This document shows positions 11,567-23,817 of a DNA stretch of 64,000 nt, piece after piece. The notes below the pieces were generated by a model. It saw only the letters and a program-made list of their open reading frames with translations, ran no database searches and was not told where the DNA came from. Numbering within the stretch: position 1 is the first letter of the stretch; each line of letters starts with the position of its first letter. Source of the stretch: Maylandia zebra (lineage: Eukaryota; Chordata; Actinopteri; Cichliformes; Cichlidae); the NCBI RefSeq assembly GCF_041146795.1, contig NC_135179.1, positions 16,103,547 to 16,167,546 on the forward strand, read 5' to 3'. A program made the translations under genes and the position numbers.

Positions 11567-12110
11567 GAAACTATTGCTGAGAGAGAGAGAGAGTTCTACA
11601 TGAAGTGTGATTTTATCGTGGTGGAAGCAAAACAGCAAAAGTCAGAGGAAATTCGTGACGATGTTTATGTGAAGCAAAATGTGAAGCGTAGCTTGGATCG
11701 TCTTTGGCTGCTGGTTCAGTCAATATTGTTTGGAGAGAGATAAAACCTGCAGCTTCAGAATCTAGCACAAAAAGGACATAAACACAAAGCGCCTGCTGAC
11801 GCTTCAAAATCAGTGAGCTGTCGGCTTTCAGCCCCGACGCCGTGTCCGCGTATGTGCCGTCGGGTGAGAAACATCTCAATTCTCCAAAAGGTGGCAGAAT
11901 TTCTACCCCCTGAAAGCTGAGAACTCAGGTTATCAGGTTTCAAGGGGAGTTAAAGTTGGTCAAGTTTTCTTACCTTTTCATCAGTCTGTTTATCCACTGG
12001 TTTTTGGTTTATAAGGAAACGGGTTGTATATTTGTGCTTTCTCATAAAAACAAATGCTTATTTAGTTCTGTGATGTTCAACTTTAGTTTTTTATTATGAC
12101 ACCGAGAAAA
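11567..12110. other. Spacer, no gene seen
   Basis: Contains a short GA repeat near 11578-11594 and otherwise non-repetitive sequence. Small frames here have no recognisable domain. Confidence 0.4.
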
Positions 12111-12754
12111 CTACGGTGGCCCCTAGAGACAAAGCACGTCCAAACTCCAAAACACTTACAAACTGCAAAACACGTACAAATTTCAAAGCACGTACGAGCT
12201 CCGAAGCACGTGCAAACTCCAAAACACATGCAAACTCCAAAGCACAAACAAACTCCAAAACACTTACAAACTGCAAAACACGTACAAACTGCAAAGCACG
12301 TACGAGCTCTGAAGCACGTGCAAACTCCAAAACACGTACAAACTGCAAAACACGTACAAATTTCAAAGCACGTACGAGCTCCGAAGCACGTGCAAACTCC
12401 AAAACACATGCAAACTCTAGGGGCATTGTTGAGCTCGATTTGCAAAATAAACAGGCAAGTTTGTTGCAAACACATGGAGTTGGATACCTGCGGAAAAGAC
12501 CTGCAAGGATAGAACAACCACACTCATATATATTAAAATCATTTTTTAAAAAAAAAGTTCATTTACCTGTTACTACCACAAACCAAATCCGGTCGTTGGT
12601 ACTTCCTGGCTTGTGTAGCCACTAGGTAACAAAAGCTCAACACTGCCCCTAGCGTCCTGGAGCACTTCCGTTGTGTTTTGGAGTTTGCATGTGTTTTGGA
12701 GTTTTGTACGTGCTTTGGAGTTTGTACGTGCTATTTCTGTAGGGGCCACCGTAG
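12111..12754. mobile_element. Foldback element carrying an 18-bp tandem array
   Basis: Terminal inverted repeats CTACGGTGGCCCCTA (12111-12125) and its complement (about 12740-12754) bound the element. About 16 copies of an 18-bp unit of the form CAAACTCCAAAACACGTA fill 12129-12420, and a few inverted copies lie at about 12670-12732. A second inverted pair (about 12417-12436 and 12633-12652) is nested inside. Because 18 is a multiple of three, the array gives long low-complexity frames on both strands that are not genes. Confidence 0.75.
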
Positions 12755-12829
12755 AAAACAGATCTTCACGTATAAAGACCTGTTGATGGAGATGGCAAAT
12801 AGAGGAGAGAATGAGGGAAGGAGGGGGTA

Positions 12830-14455
12830 AGGTAGTGATGTGCGATACCACTGATTTCCTTTCCGATCCGATACCAAGTAATATTCAGGGTGGTATCGAC
12901 GATACTGATCCGATAACGATACTTTGTACAAAAACTTATTTTATTTATTGTATCTCAAATTATAGCATCATAATGATTACAGGACATCAGATTACTTGTT
13001 CTTATCACTTAATAATGCAGGATTCATCATATAGAAATAAAAAAAACCTGAAGTTGTGCGCTATTTGAACACCTTGCCTGCCTGCAGCAGGCAAAGGACT
13101 CCGTGAGAGACGTCTGTCTCGCCCTAGCAGCACCTGTCCCTCTCATCCTCTTCAGTTTGCCTCAACATACGCTTGTCATATTCTGTGATATGATTTACTC
13201 TGAGGTGTTTGACAAGGTTAGTGATGTTGCCACAACCATACATGCCAACCCTCCCAATTTTCCCGGGAGAATCCCGAATTTCAGTGTCCCTCCCGAAAAT
13301 CTCCCGGAGCCACCATTCTCCCGATTTTCCACCCGGACAACAAAATTGAAAAACCATATCGCAGAATTCATAGCGCGGCCCAGCCAATTCCAGTTTCCAA
13401 CAATGGCGGCAGCTGCTTAGTTTTAATATTACTCTTATTTCTCTTTTTTGGGTCGCAAAAAAACTTTTAACATATTTTCAGGTGAGGATGTAGCTGTGTA
13501 AACTTCAAATATCTGAGCCGATCGACACATCATTTTCAAACCCCCGCGGTCTTTCGCTACTCGTGTTAAACATGATATATAAGTCACTTTGATAGCTTAA
13601 AAATGTTATTGTTTGGCTTTTTCAGTGTTTTATTTGTTCATGGGTAAATCGGTTTGGCTGAGATTAAAGTTATTAGATTAGATTAAATTAAATGTAACTT
13701 TATTAATCCATCCGGTGGGTTCCTCCGGGGTTTTCACACAGCTGAATAAACGTCAAACAGAAAACTGATTAAACAGAAGTGTGAGACGGTCGAGAGTTTA
13801 CGTCAGTGCCCCGTTATATTTTAGATAGCGAGGAGCAGATGGCAGCATTTCACTCCACCGAGGGAGCTCGTGACGTGCTTTCTTTAGACCGCGAAGGCCG
13901 GGTCCTCAGGTGGAAGCAGCCTCTGAATTTGGACACCCCCGCTGTTTCCAGGCCAGCCAATAATAGTGGTGACATTTAATGTATTTTATCTGATAAATAA
14001 ACCCTGTAAAATTTATTTATCACCCCCCACCCTAACAGCCCTTTTGAATATCTCCCTAATTCTGAGGTCTCAAGGTTGGCAAGTATGGCTACAACGCCTC
14101 ACTCTTGGAGCACTTTTTTGCCACGTATCGCAAACCTGTTTGTGGAGGTAAAATACGTCCACACATGACTCCAATGACGCGCAGCCATTGTTGTGAGTGC
14201 ACACGCCAGCGCCTGCGAGACATTTATACAGCTGTATTTCGCACATAATTATGAAAGGCGGAAGAGGAAGTAGTTCCTTTGAATGTAGACAATCTGAATG
14301 TTATAGTTTCTTTCCACTGTGTTCCTGTTAATGATAAACTATAAATTTACCCTAAATTACTAAAATATCGATATTTTAATGTGAGAATCGATTCTAGAAC
14401 ATAAATGATTGGTATCGGAGGAATCAATATTTCAGGATCGATCCGCACATCACTA
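12830..14455. mobile_element. hAT-type DNA transposon relic with nested insertion
   Basis: The ends TAGTGATGTGCGAT (about 12833) and its complement (about 14440-14454) form terminal inverted repeats. The flanking 8-mers GGGTAAGG and GTGCAAGG match at six of eight positions, as expected for an old hAT duplication. On the minus strand a BED-finger-like piece with CGNITNLVKHLRVNH is visible at about 13170-13260. A further repeat bounded by ATGCCAACC and GGTTGGCA (about 13238-14085) is nested within. No functional transposase remains. Confidence 0.6.
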
Positions 14456-14489
14456 GTGCAAGGAGGATACGGGTGGAGATGTGAAGGGG

Positions 14490-15300
14490 GTAGACGAAGG
14501 TCAAGGTCAAATTTATTTATATAGCACATTTCCAGACAGACGATGCTGCACAAAGTGCTTAACAATATAAAAACGCCATTAAAAAGAGACAATATAAAAC
14601 AATGATGGGACAATAAAAGAATTAAAACAATAACTAAGACAATTAAAATAAGACCAAAATGCTTGGGTCACAGTGTGTTAAAAGCCAGGGCATAAAAATG
14701 TATCTTTAGTAGTGATTTAAATTGATTAAGTGTTTGTGCAGATCTAATCTTTAGGGGGAGACTATTCCAAAGTCTGGGACCTGCCACAGAGAAGGCTCTA
14801 TCACCACAAGATTTGAGACTAGTCCGAGGGATGGAAAGCATTAATTTTGAGCTAGACCTCATGGTTTTTCCTGGAGCTCACACAGGTAAGAAGGGGCTCG
14901 GCTGTTAAGTGACTTAAAAACAAAAAAGTAAAAGTTTAAATTGGAACCTGCAGGAGACAGGAAGCCAGTGTAGAGAAGCTAAACCAAAATACAATGAATT
15001 GCAGTAGTCCAACCTGCAAGTAAGGAAGAGGTGAATAACACGTTCAAAGACATTAGTCGGGAGGTATGGCTTTACCTTGGCTAGCTGTCTTAACTGAAAG
15101 AAGCAGGACTGCACTTACCTGCACCAAGACACCAAGGTTTTTTACATGTGTTTTACAATAGGAGGTAAAGGGGCCCAGAGTGCTATCGATGTGATTATTG
15201 ACTAAGTTGCCGAAAATGACAACTTCAGTTTTATTTTCGTTTAGCTTTAGAAAATTTAACAACATCCACTGTTTGATGTCGTCAAGGCAGTGTAATAAGA
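14490..15300 (-). mobile_element. LINE relic (L2/Jockey-like C-terminus)
   Basis: Minus-strand pieces in several frames recall the C-terminal part of a LINE ORF2. Examples are NENKTEVVIFG (about 15235), RLDYCNSLYFG (about 15000), LASLHWLPV (about 14960) and GDRAFSVAGPRLWNSLPL (about 14780). An AAATTTATTTATATAGC-type 3' end lies at about 14508-14526. It is broken by stops and frameshifts. Confidence 0.65.
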
Positions 15301-15380
15301 GCTGGGGACAGTCTGACCCTGTTCTTTGTGAATCCTCTCAAGTTATTCATATATTGTCCTGGACTTTTTTATGCTTCTGC

Positions 15381-16111
15381 TCAAGCTATGTATATTTGCC
15401 TTGTACTTTTTTCTTCTCTTCCTTCCTCAAATTCTTTATTCTTGTCCTCTAGTTTTGTCTTGTCTTCCTGCAATTCTTTATTTTTGTCTTCTAATTTAGT
15501 CTTCTCTTGCTCAATTTCTCTGATTATGTCCTCCAACAGTGGCTGCAGCTTTGGACTTCTTCCAAATGTATCTGCCTTAGAAAATCCTGGTACTCATTTT
15601 CTGCTTCAATTCTTGTGTATGCCTCCAGCTTTTCCTTCAAGTCATACATGTCTAGCTGATTCCCGTCTTCTAGTATTTTGTTTTCTTGTTCCAGCTTTTC
15701 ATATCTTTTCTCCAGTTGCATGTATTTGGACTCCATTTCTTCTCTAAGAGCTACAAGCGCATCCTTATGGCATAAATTCCTCCTCTCTGCCAGAAGACCA
15801 TTTAGGCAACTTTTCAGTTGGTACGTGCTCTCTCGTAGATGAAGGTTTTCCCTCCTGCAGTTCTCAAAAGCTCTTCTGAGACCATTGTATTCACCGGGGG
15901 ACCGTACTGCCCACTGCAGTGAGGAGGAGGTCCTCTGAATCTCAGTTGATAGTTGTTTTAAGACATAGCAAAACAAACCAACGCAGTTCTTTTTTTGTTC
16001 AAGACGAATAGAAAATCTTTTTAGAGACAAATTCAAAACTTGTTTAAATGCTGTTAGAATTGTGGCGATGTGAACATCTAACCGGCGAAAACACACTAAA
16101 AACGATACCAA
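15381..16111 (-). pseudogene. Coiled-coil ORF with a frameshift, unrecognised
   Basis: A 195-codon open stretch (16111-15524) with no ATG in its first 110 codons encodes a Lys/Glu/Gln-rich helical protein, including REEMESKYMQLEKRYEKLEQ. It runs off frame between about 15597 and 15530. In the next frame the same heptad-rich sequence continues, with two KTKLEDKNKE repeats, to TGA at 15381-15383. This could be a decayed retrocopy, an exon of an unspliced gene, or two exons with a cryptic intron. I do not recognise the family. Confidence 0.45.
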
Positions 16112-18412
16112 ACACTGTGGTTACTTCACAGACTGCACTTCATCTTAACATTAAAACTTTCTATATGCAAATTAGGCTGAGACGGCGCTTGTCTATCACG
16201 TGACATCAAATCTGACTTAAAACAATTTTTTTTTTGAGTGTATTTATTTTGACATTTTCAATAAAGTTTTAATGTCTCATTCTTCATCATATTTAGGATC
16301 CTTCTTACCGAGTGTTTACATAAGGTGTCCAAGGCCAATATTTCAGAGAAAATGTGAATACTGTTTATATTATAATAGTGGTGCTTTGCTATTACTACCA
16401 GATAGTAATAGCAAATATCCAGATAGCAAATATCCATTGAAACAATGTTTAGTCAATATCAGTTGATTCTATTGAATCAACGTTGAAATCTGATATTGGC
16501 GTAACATCACTCTTATACGTCAGAATTTGATATTGAATCAATGTTGAACGCTGTTGAACCTAGGATCTTTGTAAGTCAGTCTGGTCTCTGAGTTTCCCTT
16601 TCTGTCTTTATCAAGTCTGCATTTCTGTTCCTGAATTCTGCTATATCTTAATAGTGTTTTATTCTGTGGGCATTATGTTCCGTTTTGCTTACCTTGGTTC
16701 TCCACGTGTCACTTCTTTGCCCTTACCTTATGTGCATGTTTAAGCCCTCAGTTTGCTTCTTTTCTTTGTTGCATCATCCATCATATTAGTGTGCTGAGTG
16801 TATTTCATGGTTTTTGTTTGCTTAAGACTAAACTGCAGCACTTTTAATCTAGTTCCTCCTACTGTAAAGTAGGCACTAAAGCTGATCTGCCAGTGTCTTA
16901 CTAAGAGGATGGTTCTTTGGATAAAAGGGGGAGCAAGCAAGTCAATAATCAAGACACAGGGATGATGTAGGTCTAATCAGAAACTTTATTCCCAGGCCAG
17001 GGAGCACAAATAAAATAAAACTCTCAAAAAACATACTTAATAGAATGTCTTCAATATACTAATATCCCCCAGGAATAAACCCAATTTTAAAACTGCTAGA
17101 AATACAATTTTCTACGTGCACTAAAATCCTCTGATGTAACTACCCCACAAATCCAGATAAATGTTCATTTTTGGTCCACCAGCCGGCCAGAAACTCCTCC
17201 AGAGCGGGTTCCACGCCAGCCTCGTCCCAGACAGACGAGGAGGAGCCTCCTGTCCCCCTCTCGTCCCTTCACTGGGCCCATCACATCCCAGCTCGCATTC
17301 TACACTGGAGTCCATCGTGGGATGCCACCACGGTACCCCTCGCGTCAGCACAGATAAGAGCCAGAAAAATCATCCTGGAAGCGGCCCTGGCTTATAGTAA
17401 TGGTGACCCTCTATCAACACAGCTGCATCCGGTGAACAACAGTAGAGACAATACTCACGAATGCAGGCAGAGGTATACCTCTGCCCTGCTGTGAAACGCA
17501 CGCGCTGTCTCCTACTGTTGCCTTTCCTGCTGTTGCCGTTCCTGCTGTCGGGACTGGGTCACTGCATCACGCTGACCAGTCCATCTCCAGATGAAGCGCC
17601 GCAACCCCACGATCAGGCAGCATGTCCCTCTTTTTCACCTGGCCTTCTTGTGTGCATTTCATTTCTGGGGCATCTCTCCTCCAGTGTTCAGCTAGCTTCC
17701 TTTTAATAGGTCTTTAGACAGCTGATAGGCCACCTCTGCACACACCCGTGCCTCAGCAGGTGATCCCTATCAGCTAGCGCCCAGCCAGTCCACATTGTAT
17801 TAAAACAATGTCAAATAACACACTAAAAACATGCAATACAAACAGAATAAAATCATGCAAACTACACACAAATAAACACTAAAATCCAAATAAAACCAAT
17901 ATAAAAGATAAATACAAATTTACATTTTTTGACATATGGTCTTCATTTTAGTTACTTGTAGACTGGGTGTGAAGTCAGGCATCTACAAGATATACAAGTG
18001 TTTATTTTTTTTGTTTTGGTTTTTTCACCTATGTTGTACGCATAAATTCAGATCATGAAAATAGATGACATGGACAAAACTACTGGGCCAACAACAAATT
18101 ACACTTACAGGAGCAGCACAGCCATGGAAAACCATGTCATGAAGCTCCAGAAGGCACAGTTTTTATGCTAAGGTTGATACCAGCGGTTCAGAGCTCTGCA
18201 GTGACCGGATCAGAAGAGCGATGGCAACGTTTATGCAGTATATGCTTCAGAACTCGGTGAACCTTTTCTATAGATTTACATGGTTTACCACTTCATAGCT
18301 GAAACGCTTTAGTTCCTAAAATGCTTCCACATTACAATAATACTACTTACAGCTGATTGTGGAATATCTACAACTATCTAAGAGTGTACAATCTAACAGT
18401 CTGTAATACTTC
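16112..18412. other. Intergenic stretch, repeat fragments only
   Basis: A repeat rich in GATATTGAATCAA-like words lies at about 16430-16570. The 16970-17720 segment is GC-richer with open frames on the plus strand, but none shows a domain and I see no promoter or splice pattern. The rest is AT-rich 3' flank of receptor gene A. Confidence 0.4.
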
Positions 18413-18418
18413 TTTATT
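18413..18418 (-). terminator. Candidate poly(A) signal of receptor gene A
   Basis: AATAAA on the minus strand, about 190 bases after the gene A stop codon. Confidence 0.45.
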
Positions 18419-18606
18419 ACAAGAATGAAGAATGGTCTTGAAAAAAAAGAAATTATCTTGTTTACAAAACAGTTAAAAGGGTTAAGGTTAAAAGTTACTA
18501 CATAACAAGTAAATGAAGGAAGATAACAGAGCAGCAAATACAAATACTCTAGTAATAAAAGATACAGAAAAAAGAGATACAACTCTTTAACATTAAAGTT
18601 TTAACA

Positions 18607-21158
18607 TTAAAACATTTCAGCTAATGTGCTGTATGTAACTTCCGCGGCTTTTTTGTCACCCTGTTGGAGAACAGAAGCAAATGATAATTAGAGAGAAAAA
18701 GCAAAATATGACCAAATTCAAAGTGAAACATGTCATATCAGGACAACAAGTAAAATGTGTGTGTTTGGTTTCAGGTCATTTAATATTTACCCTTTCAGTA
18801 CACTTCTGTACAACAACTGAACTGTAAATGATTTCCACATCACTTTCACCAAATGAACTCTGGAAGAGAAGAAATATAGAAATTGGATTATTTACAGTTC
18901 TGCTGTGCTTTAACAAAAAATAGATTAAACTCTACTTGTATTCTAAAGTGTAAATGTGTAGTTGTAGTATGTTAGGACAACCTCAGGTGATATTTCTTCT
19001 GCATTTACAAATCTGGTGTGTCAGGTATCAGTGTTATTGACAAAATAACAATATTTAAATGAAAGAGAAGGGGTAGAGGTTTGAATCTTCAGAAGCAAAA
19101 TACAGCTTTGTGATTCATGATCTAATTTCTTCTGATAGCTGTTGTTGTATTTTGCAAGTTATAAAAAATACAAGAACAGTTTACCCTATGAGGATTCATT
19201 TTTCTCAGACATATCAGAAATGAATCTACAGTAGATTACATATCCAATGTACTCTCAGATGACCGGTATGTTCACTGAAAATTCTTAGATTTGAATTGCT
19301 TGATGCTGCTGTAGTTGGTTACCTTGGGTGAACGTTTTTTCTTGGGTCTGACTTCAGAGTATGTTACTTCATCTCCAGCCTGCATTGAAGTACAAAACAC
19401 AGTTTGAACATCTGTCAAACTGTAATTATGAAACCGTTTTACTTTCTCTATTCTTTTAGTATCATGTACGATGCCCACATAGAAATAAATCAGTACAACT
19501 TACCATTGCTGTGGCGGATGATTCTGCTTTGTTCTGCTCTAATAAAACAAAATGACTGTTACTGATTCTTTGTAGCAATGCACAATAACTTAAATGTTGA
19601 ACTATTTCTAAAGATTTGCAAATAAATTTGAAATGGATTTTAATCAAATTTCTAGTAGACTTACTGTGTCTAATTATAAACCAGATGAACAGCATCACAA
19701 TTACAATCAAGCTCAACACACTCAGAGGGATGATGAGGATCTTTGGAGGAAATGAAGATCTACAACATGCAGTTTATAAACAGAATTTAAATGAATAAGT
19801 AATAATAGCATCTGTAAAAATGTTTGTAGAATCTTTCTTACACAAAACATTTTACCACTAAATACTGCATGGAAATATAAAGAAATGAAGAAAAAATTAT
19901 CTGACCTGTGTTCTTTATTTTCTTCTACTGTAGAAATGTTCCATTGTTCCATTGTAGTAAATGTTCCACTTCCAGTAACAGTATGAATAGTACTACTGCC
20001 AGTAGCAGTTGTAGGGGTAGTGGCTACATTTCCAGAAAGAACATCATCAGTACAGTACTGTAATGATTATTATGCTAATACCTCTTACAGTCCTAACACT
20101 TAGAATATGTAGAATTGCTGAATTTTTTTTTTTACCTGAGGTAGTAGCACTAGTAATTGGCTTCTCAGTAACAGTTAAATATACTGGTATCTGAATGTCC
20201 CCTCCAGCACACAAATACCAGCCACTGTCCTCTGACTGTAGTCCACTCATTGTCACTGTGAAAACATTTGGATCTCTCATATAAGCGGTCACTGTTGTTC
20301 CATCTATGGATCCAAATGATCCTGTCACACAGTTCCTGTCTAGTCTGCACCACTTCATTGCTCCAGAGTTACTGTGGTGACATCTGATGGTTATGCTTTC
20401 TCCAGTATATCCTGTAATCCTCTGATGATCGACGTAGACACTGGGGGTACCTTGCCGATAAAACAAATATCTAATGAATTAATTAAAAATAAGAGCACAT
20501 TCAGTCTTTCTGAAAAACTTACATTTTTCTGAAGGAAATGATAAACTATTTGAAATGTGCATGAAAATAGGCACTTACCACTGATAACTAACAATCGAAA
20601 ATACTGTCCATAATCCTTTCCATTATCAATCTCCACCACACACCAGTAGTCAGTGTTTTTATCTGTCAGTTCGTTTATAGTAACGGTGAAAATTTTCTGT
20701 ATTTTGTCATCAGAGATTAAATATTTTCCTGAAGGGTCTGCTGTGTTTGTTTTTACTGCATAGCTGCAGGATCTCCATGTATGTCCTTCACACAAGTACT
20801 TCACATGGTCTATATATTGTGACTCATAGAGACATGGGATGGAGATAGGTTTTCCAGCTTCCACTGATACTTTACTGACTGTAGTTATGCTGTGAACTCC
20901 TGCAACAAGAACAAATAAATAAATATAAACAAATTAATAATCTTCATGTTTATGTTTAATTAAAACATTCTTCTTTCACTTGTCTCTTGTACATTTGGAC
21001 ACTTAGAGTATTGTTAAGTACAAAAGTGAATAACACAAAATGTCTTTAATGTAATAATCTGCTGAGATTAGTCATTGAAACATGAGGTATTTAAATGATT
21101 GCTGTGACCAACCTTTGAGCACACTGAAGAGGAGAAGAACGATGAGATGAGCAGCCAT
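18607..21158 (-). CDS. CD300/pIgR-like inhibitory receptor, gene A
   Basis: Nine coding exons (21158-21113, 20899-20579, 20450-20136, 20023-19906, 19759-19665, 19538-19504, 19379-19323, 18859-18791, 18660-18607) join with GT-AG borders and matching phases to 369 codons. The product has a leader (MAAHLIVLLLF), two V-type Ig domains (about residues 17-122 and 123-227), a Thr/Ser-rich stalk, a membrane helix (about 275-297) without charged residues, and a tail. Each Ig domain has the canonical Cys pair plus a second pair, as in CD300/CMRF35 and pIgR. Tail tyrosines in VTYSEV, IIYSSV and VTYSTL (Y317, Y341, Y362) fit the ITIM consensus, one per small exon. I infer an inhibitory leukocyte receptor that recruits SH2 phosphatases; the ligand is unknown. 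It pairs head to head with gene B. Confidence 0.85.
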
Positions 21159-21275
21159 GCCTGTGAGTGAGTAGAATTAAAACACATGAACCACAGTCAA
21201 GTCTGGATCTATTTTTGAATTCGTATTTTTGAAACGTGCAAATGCAACACTTCAAACTGCCTTCCTCCTAGTTCC
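21159..21275 (-). promoter_or_regulatory. Proximal promoter of gene A
   Basis: On the minus strand this block matches the region just upstream of gene B: GTGTTGCATTTGCAC, then a CCAGACTTGACTGTGGTTCA-like segment, then CTCACAGGC before ATG. The octamer-like word here is ATTTGCAC, one base off the consensus. Confidence 0.5.
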
Positions 21276-23149
21276 TCTACTATAAGCTGTATTTTTTTTC
21301 TGCTGTAGACAAGATATAAAAATTATCATCCACAATATTCAAAATCTTTATGAACTCATTTACTAATAAGAATATGCATTTTCATAATATAATAACACAG
21401 AATAACACTGAAAGTGCAGGAATTGGGAGTAATATAAAAACAAAAATGTTTAAAATGCGCTATGAGTTGTCACAAAATCTGAAAATAGAGGTTAGGATAA
21501 TCCTTTGATGCTGATGCTTACAGCTTATTGGGGATAATGAGATTATTTTATTTATGTGATGTTATCACCTCTTCCTGACTGAGAAAATATAATTTACAGA
21601 AAGATTAAACAGTGTCAGCCTGATCTCACTTGCAACACAGAATGCAGCACTCAGCATTTAATCCCAGACATATTTACTTATTGAGTATAATATTTCACAT
21701 TGTAATTTATTATTCTTTTAGTACCATGCTCACAAGGAAATAATTCGGTGCAATAAACAGAGTGCAGCCCTGTGGGTTTTTTTTTACTGTGACAGATCAA
21801 AATGTCCATGAAAATGGCCTCGAAATTATTGTAATAAATTTACCGGTACAATAATTATTTACCTTAAACAGGTAACACTGTGTTAAAATGTCAAAAAAAA
21901 TACCAAACAACTAAATACACAAAATCTTTATTTAAAATCGATGTCATGAAAGTTACGTTCTCTTTCTTGGTTATGTTATATTTCTGGACATTTTGAACAC
22001 ACTGAGAGGCTGTTAATGACTGTTTTGCTGTGTTTTTGGCTTAAAAAAAAACTAATAAAAAAAATGTTTACTTCTGTTAAAGCTGTAAAGGATTTTCCCT
22101 CATTTGCATCTTTTAAGGCTGCCTTGCACCTGGAGAAAGCATGCCCTTTCAGTATTTACTTAAATTTGTATTAACATTTCAATTAAAAGCTACTTATTTT
22201 GATGAACTGGTGTTAATTGTATTTTTGTAAACTTTGAAGATTGCATTGAATGACTGGCCCAACAAAATGTCAACACCACCTTGTCCAACAAGAACTTTTA
22301 GGTTTAATCTAAAGATATGCTAAAATTTAAAGATTTACAGACCCAGAATTCATTTTTCAAAATTTCATAATTTGTAAAAACAGAGAAAAACAAAAAAACA
22401 AGAACTTCCTTCAAGTAACTAAAAATAAATCACAGTATAAACAATATGAACACAGAATAAAAACTCTGCAGATCTGGCTCTAAAGAACTTCCTGGATTGC
22501 CATGTGGGCTCCTAATGACTTCATCCTGACTCATTTGAGTGTCTCTATCTCTCATGAGAGATACACATACTTTCCCAGTGCTCCCACCCCTTCTGGCCCA
22601 CAAACATCTTTCTTTAATACTTTTTTTACATGATGTTTACTTTGTATTTTTCTTTTCTAGGCTGAAACAGACAGAATACCAGGACTCACAGATAATTGGT
22701 TACTAATATTTTTATATTGATTTTTCACAAGGGGTCCACCTGAGACTGATTCAAGATTTGGAGTTAAATGTGCTGCTACCCTTTAGAATATTTCAATATA
22801 AAGTCGTGATCTGACCAGTGGAAAAACCAACATTGCCATCCAGCACATGCGGTGAAAATATGTACAAAGAACAAACACTTCAGTGTGTGAGAAACAGTGT
22901 TGATGAAGCATGTACCCTCTGTGTGGTTTGCTGAACTATAATAACCACAGAGCTATACCACATCCTCATCATCACATTTAGCAACTTAGCTCTGAGCAGA
23001 GGTGGAAAAAGTACAGACATTCTGTGCTTAAGTAGAAGTACAGATATTAGAGTTAAAAACATGAAGGTGATTTAATCAAAATGATGCGGACAGCATGTAC
23101 AGTTATGCTTCAATCATAAAAGATATGAAAAGGGCAAATATTCAGCTTT
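21276..23149. other. Intergenic region between receptor genes A and B
   Basis: AT-rich sequence of nearly 1.9 kb without a supported gene. A short repeat starting GAGGTGGAAAAAGTACAGAC lies near 23000. Small frames on both strands have no domain. Confidence 0.4.
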
Positions 23150-23560
23150 CCATTCAAATTTATTACCTTTTTTGTTGCTTTTCCTTCCTAATTGTCATAT
23201 TTATTTCTGTTCTCCATCAGGGTGAAAAAAAAGGTCATCTGAGTGCATTTAATCATCAATGAAATATTTCAATACTAAGCCTTTTTATCTGTCCCTAAGT
23301 TATTGGACTTACTGCTGCAATATTTTGTTTCCTGTCCTAGTGACTCTTTTCATCTCTTTTACAACAACAAAGCTTTATTCTTGCAAAGCAGGAAAGTTTA
23401 TTGCACAATTTCTTTGTTACCATTTCCTTTCTTTAAGATCACGTGATTTCTGGTTTAAAAGAAATAAAGAATTATCAAAAGCATCGACACCAAAGGATAA
23501 GCCTGAACCCTATTTTCAGGATTTGTGAGAACTCATCCTGTTTAATAGATTTTTTTTTTT
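23150..23560 (+). pseudogene. Relic 3' exon and 3' UTR of a CD300-like gene
   Basis: The stretch resembles the last intron end, last exon and 3' UTR of gene B (about 34285-34650): CTAATTGTC, TTTCTGTTCTC, an acceptor-like CAG/GGTGAA, then TTTTTATCTGT and similar blocks in the same order. No other exons lie upstream of it. I infer the remnant of a lost plus-strand paralogue. Confidence 0.55.
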
Positions 23561-23719
23561 TACTGTTTTCGCTTCCTGCACTGTCAGTGCTATTATATAT
23601 TATGAGAATGCATATTATTGTTTACTTGTAGCAATGTTGTGGATGGTAATTTTCATACTTAGTTTACAGCAAAAGACAGCAGAAAAAAAACACCTTATTG
23701 TATGACGAACTATCAGGAA

Positions 23720-23817
23720 GGCCGGTTTTAAGTGTTGCATTTGCATGTTGCTTAAATTCAAAAATAGAACCAGACTTGACTGTGGTTCAGGTGTTTTCAT
23801 TCTACTCTCTCACAGGC
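23720..23817 (+). promoter_or_regulatory. Proximal promoter of gene B with octamer motif
   Basis: ATTTGCAT at 23739-23746 is a perfect reverse octamer (ATGCAAAT), the POU/Oct site of immunoglobulin promoters, about 70 bases before the ATG. The following block to 23817 is shared with gene A and, in decayed form, with copy C at about 36490-36576. This suggests lymphoid expression by inference. Confidence 0.5.

Noticed and set aside
12130-12420. CRISPR-like array
   Set aside because: Units are contiguous without unique spacers, and the genome is eukaryotic.
12083-12625. Long repetitive frames on both strands
   Set aside because: They are produced by the 18-bp tandem array, whose unit is a multiple of three. 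There is no start context or domain.
17161-17706. Overlapping GC-rich ORFs as a possible host gene
   Set aside because: No domain, no splice pattern, no promoter, and frames overlap on both strands.
20047-20466. Single 139-codon ORF over the second Ig exon of gene A
   Set aside because: The frame simply reads through both splice sites into introns. The exon 20136-20450 explains it.
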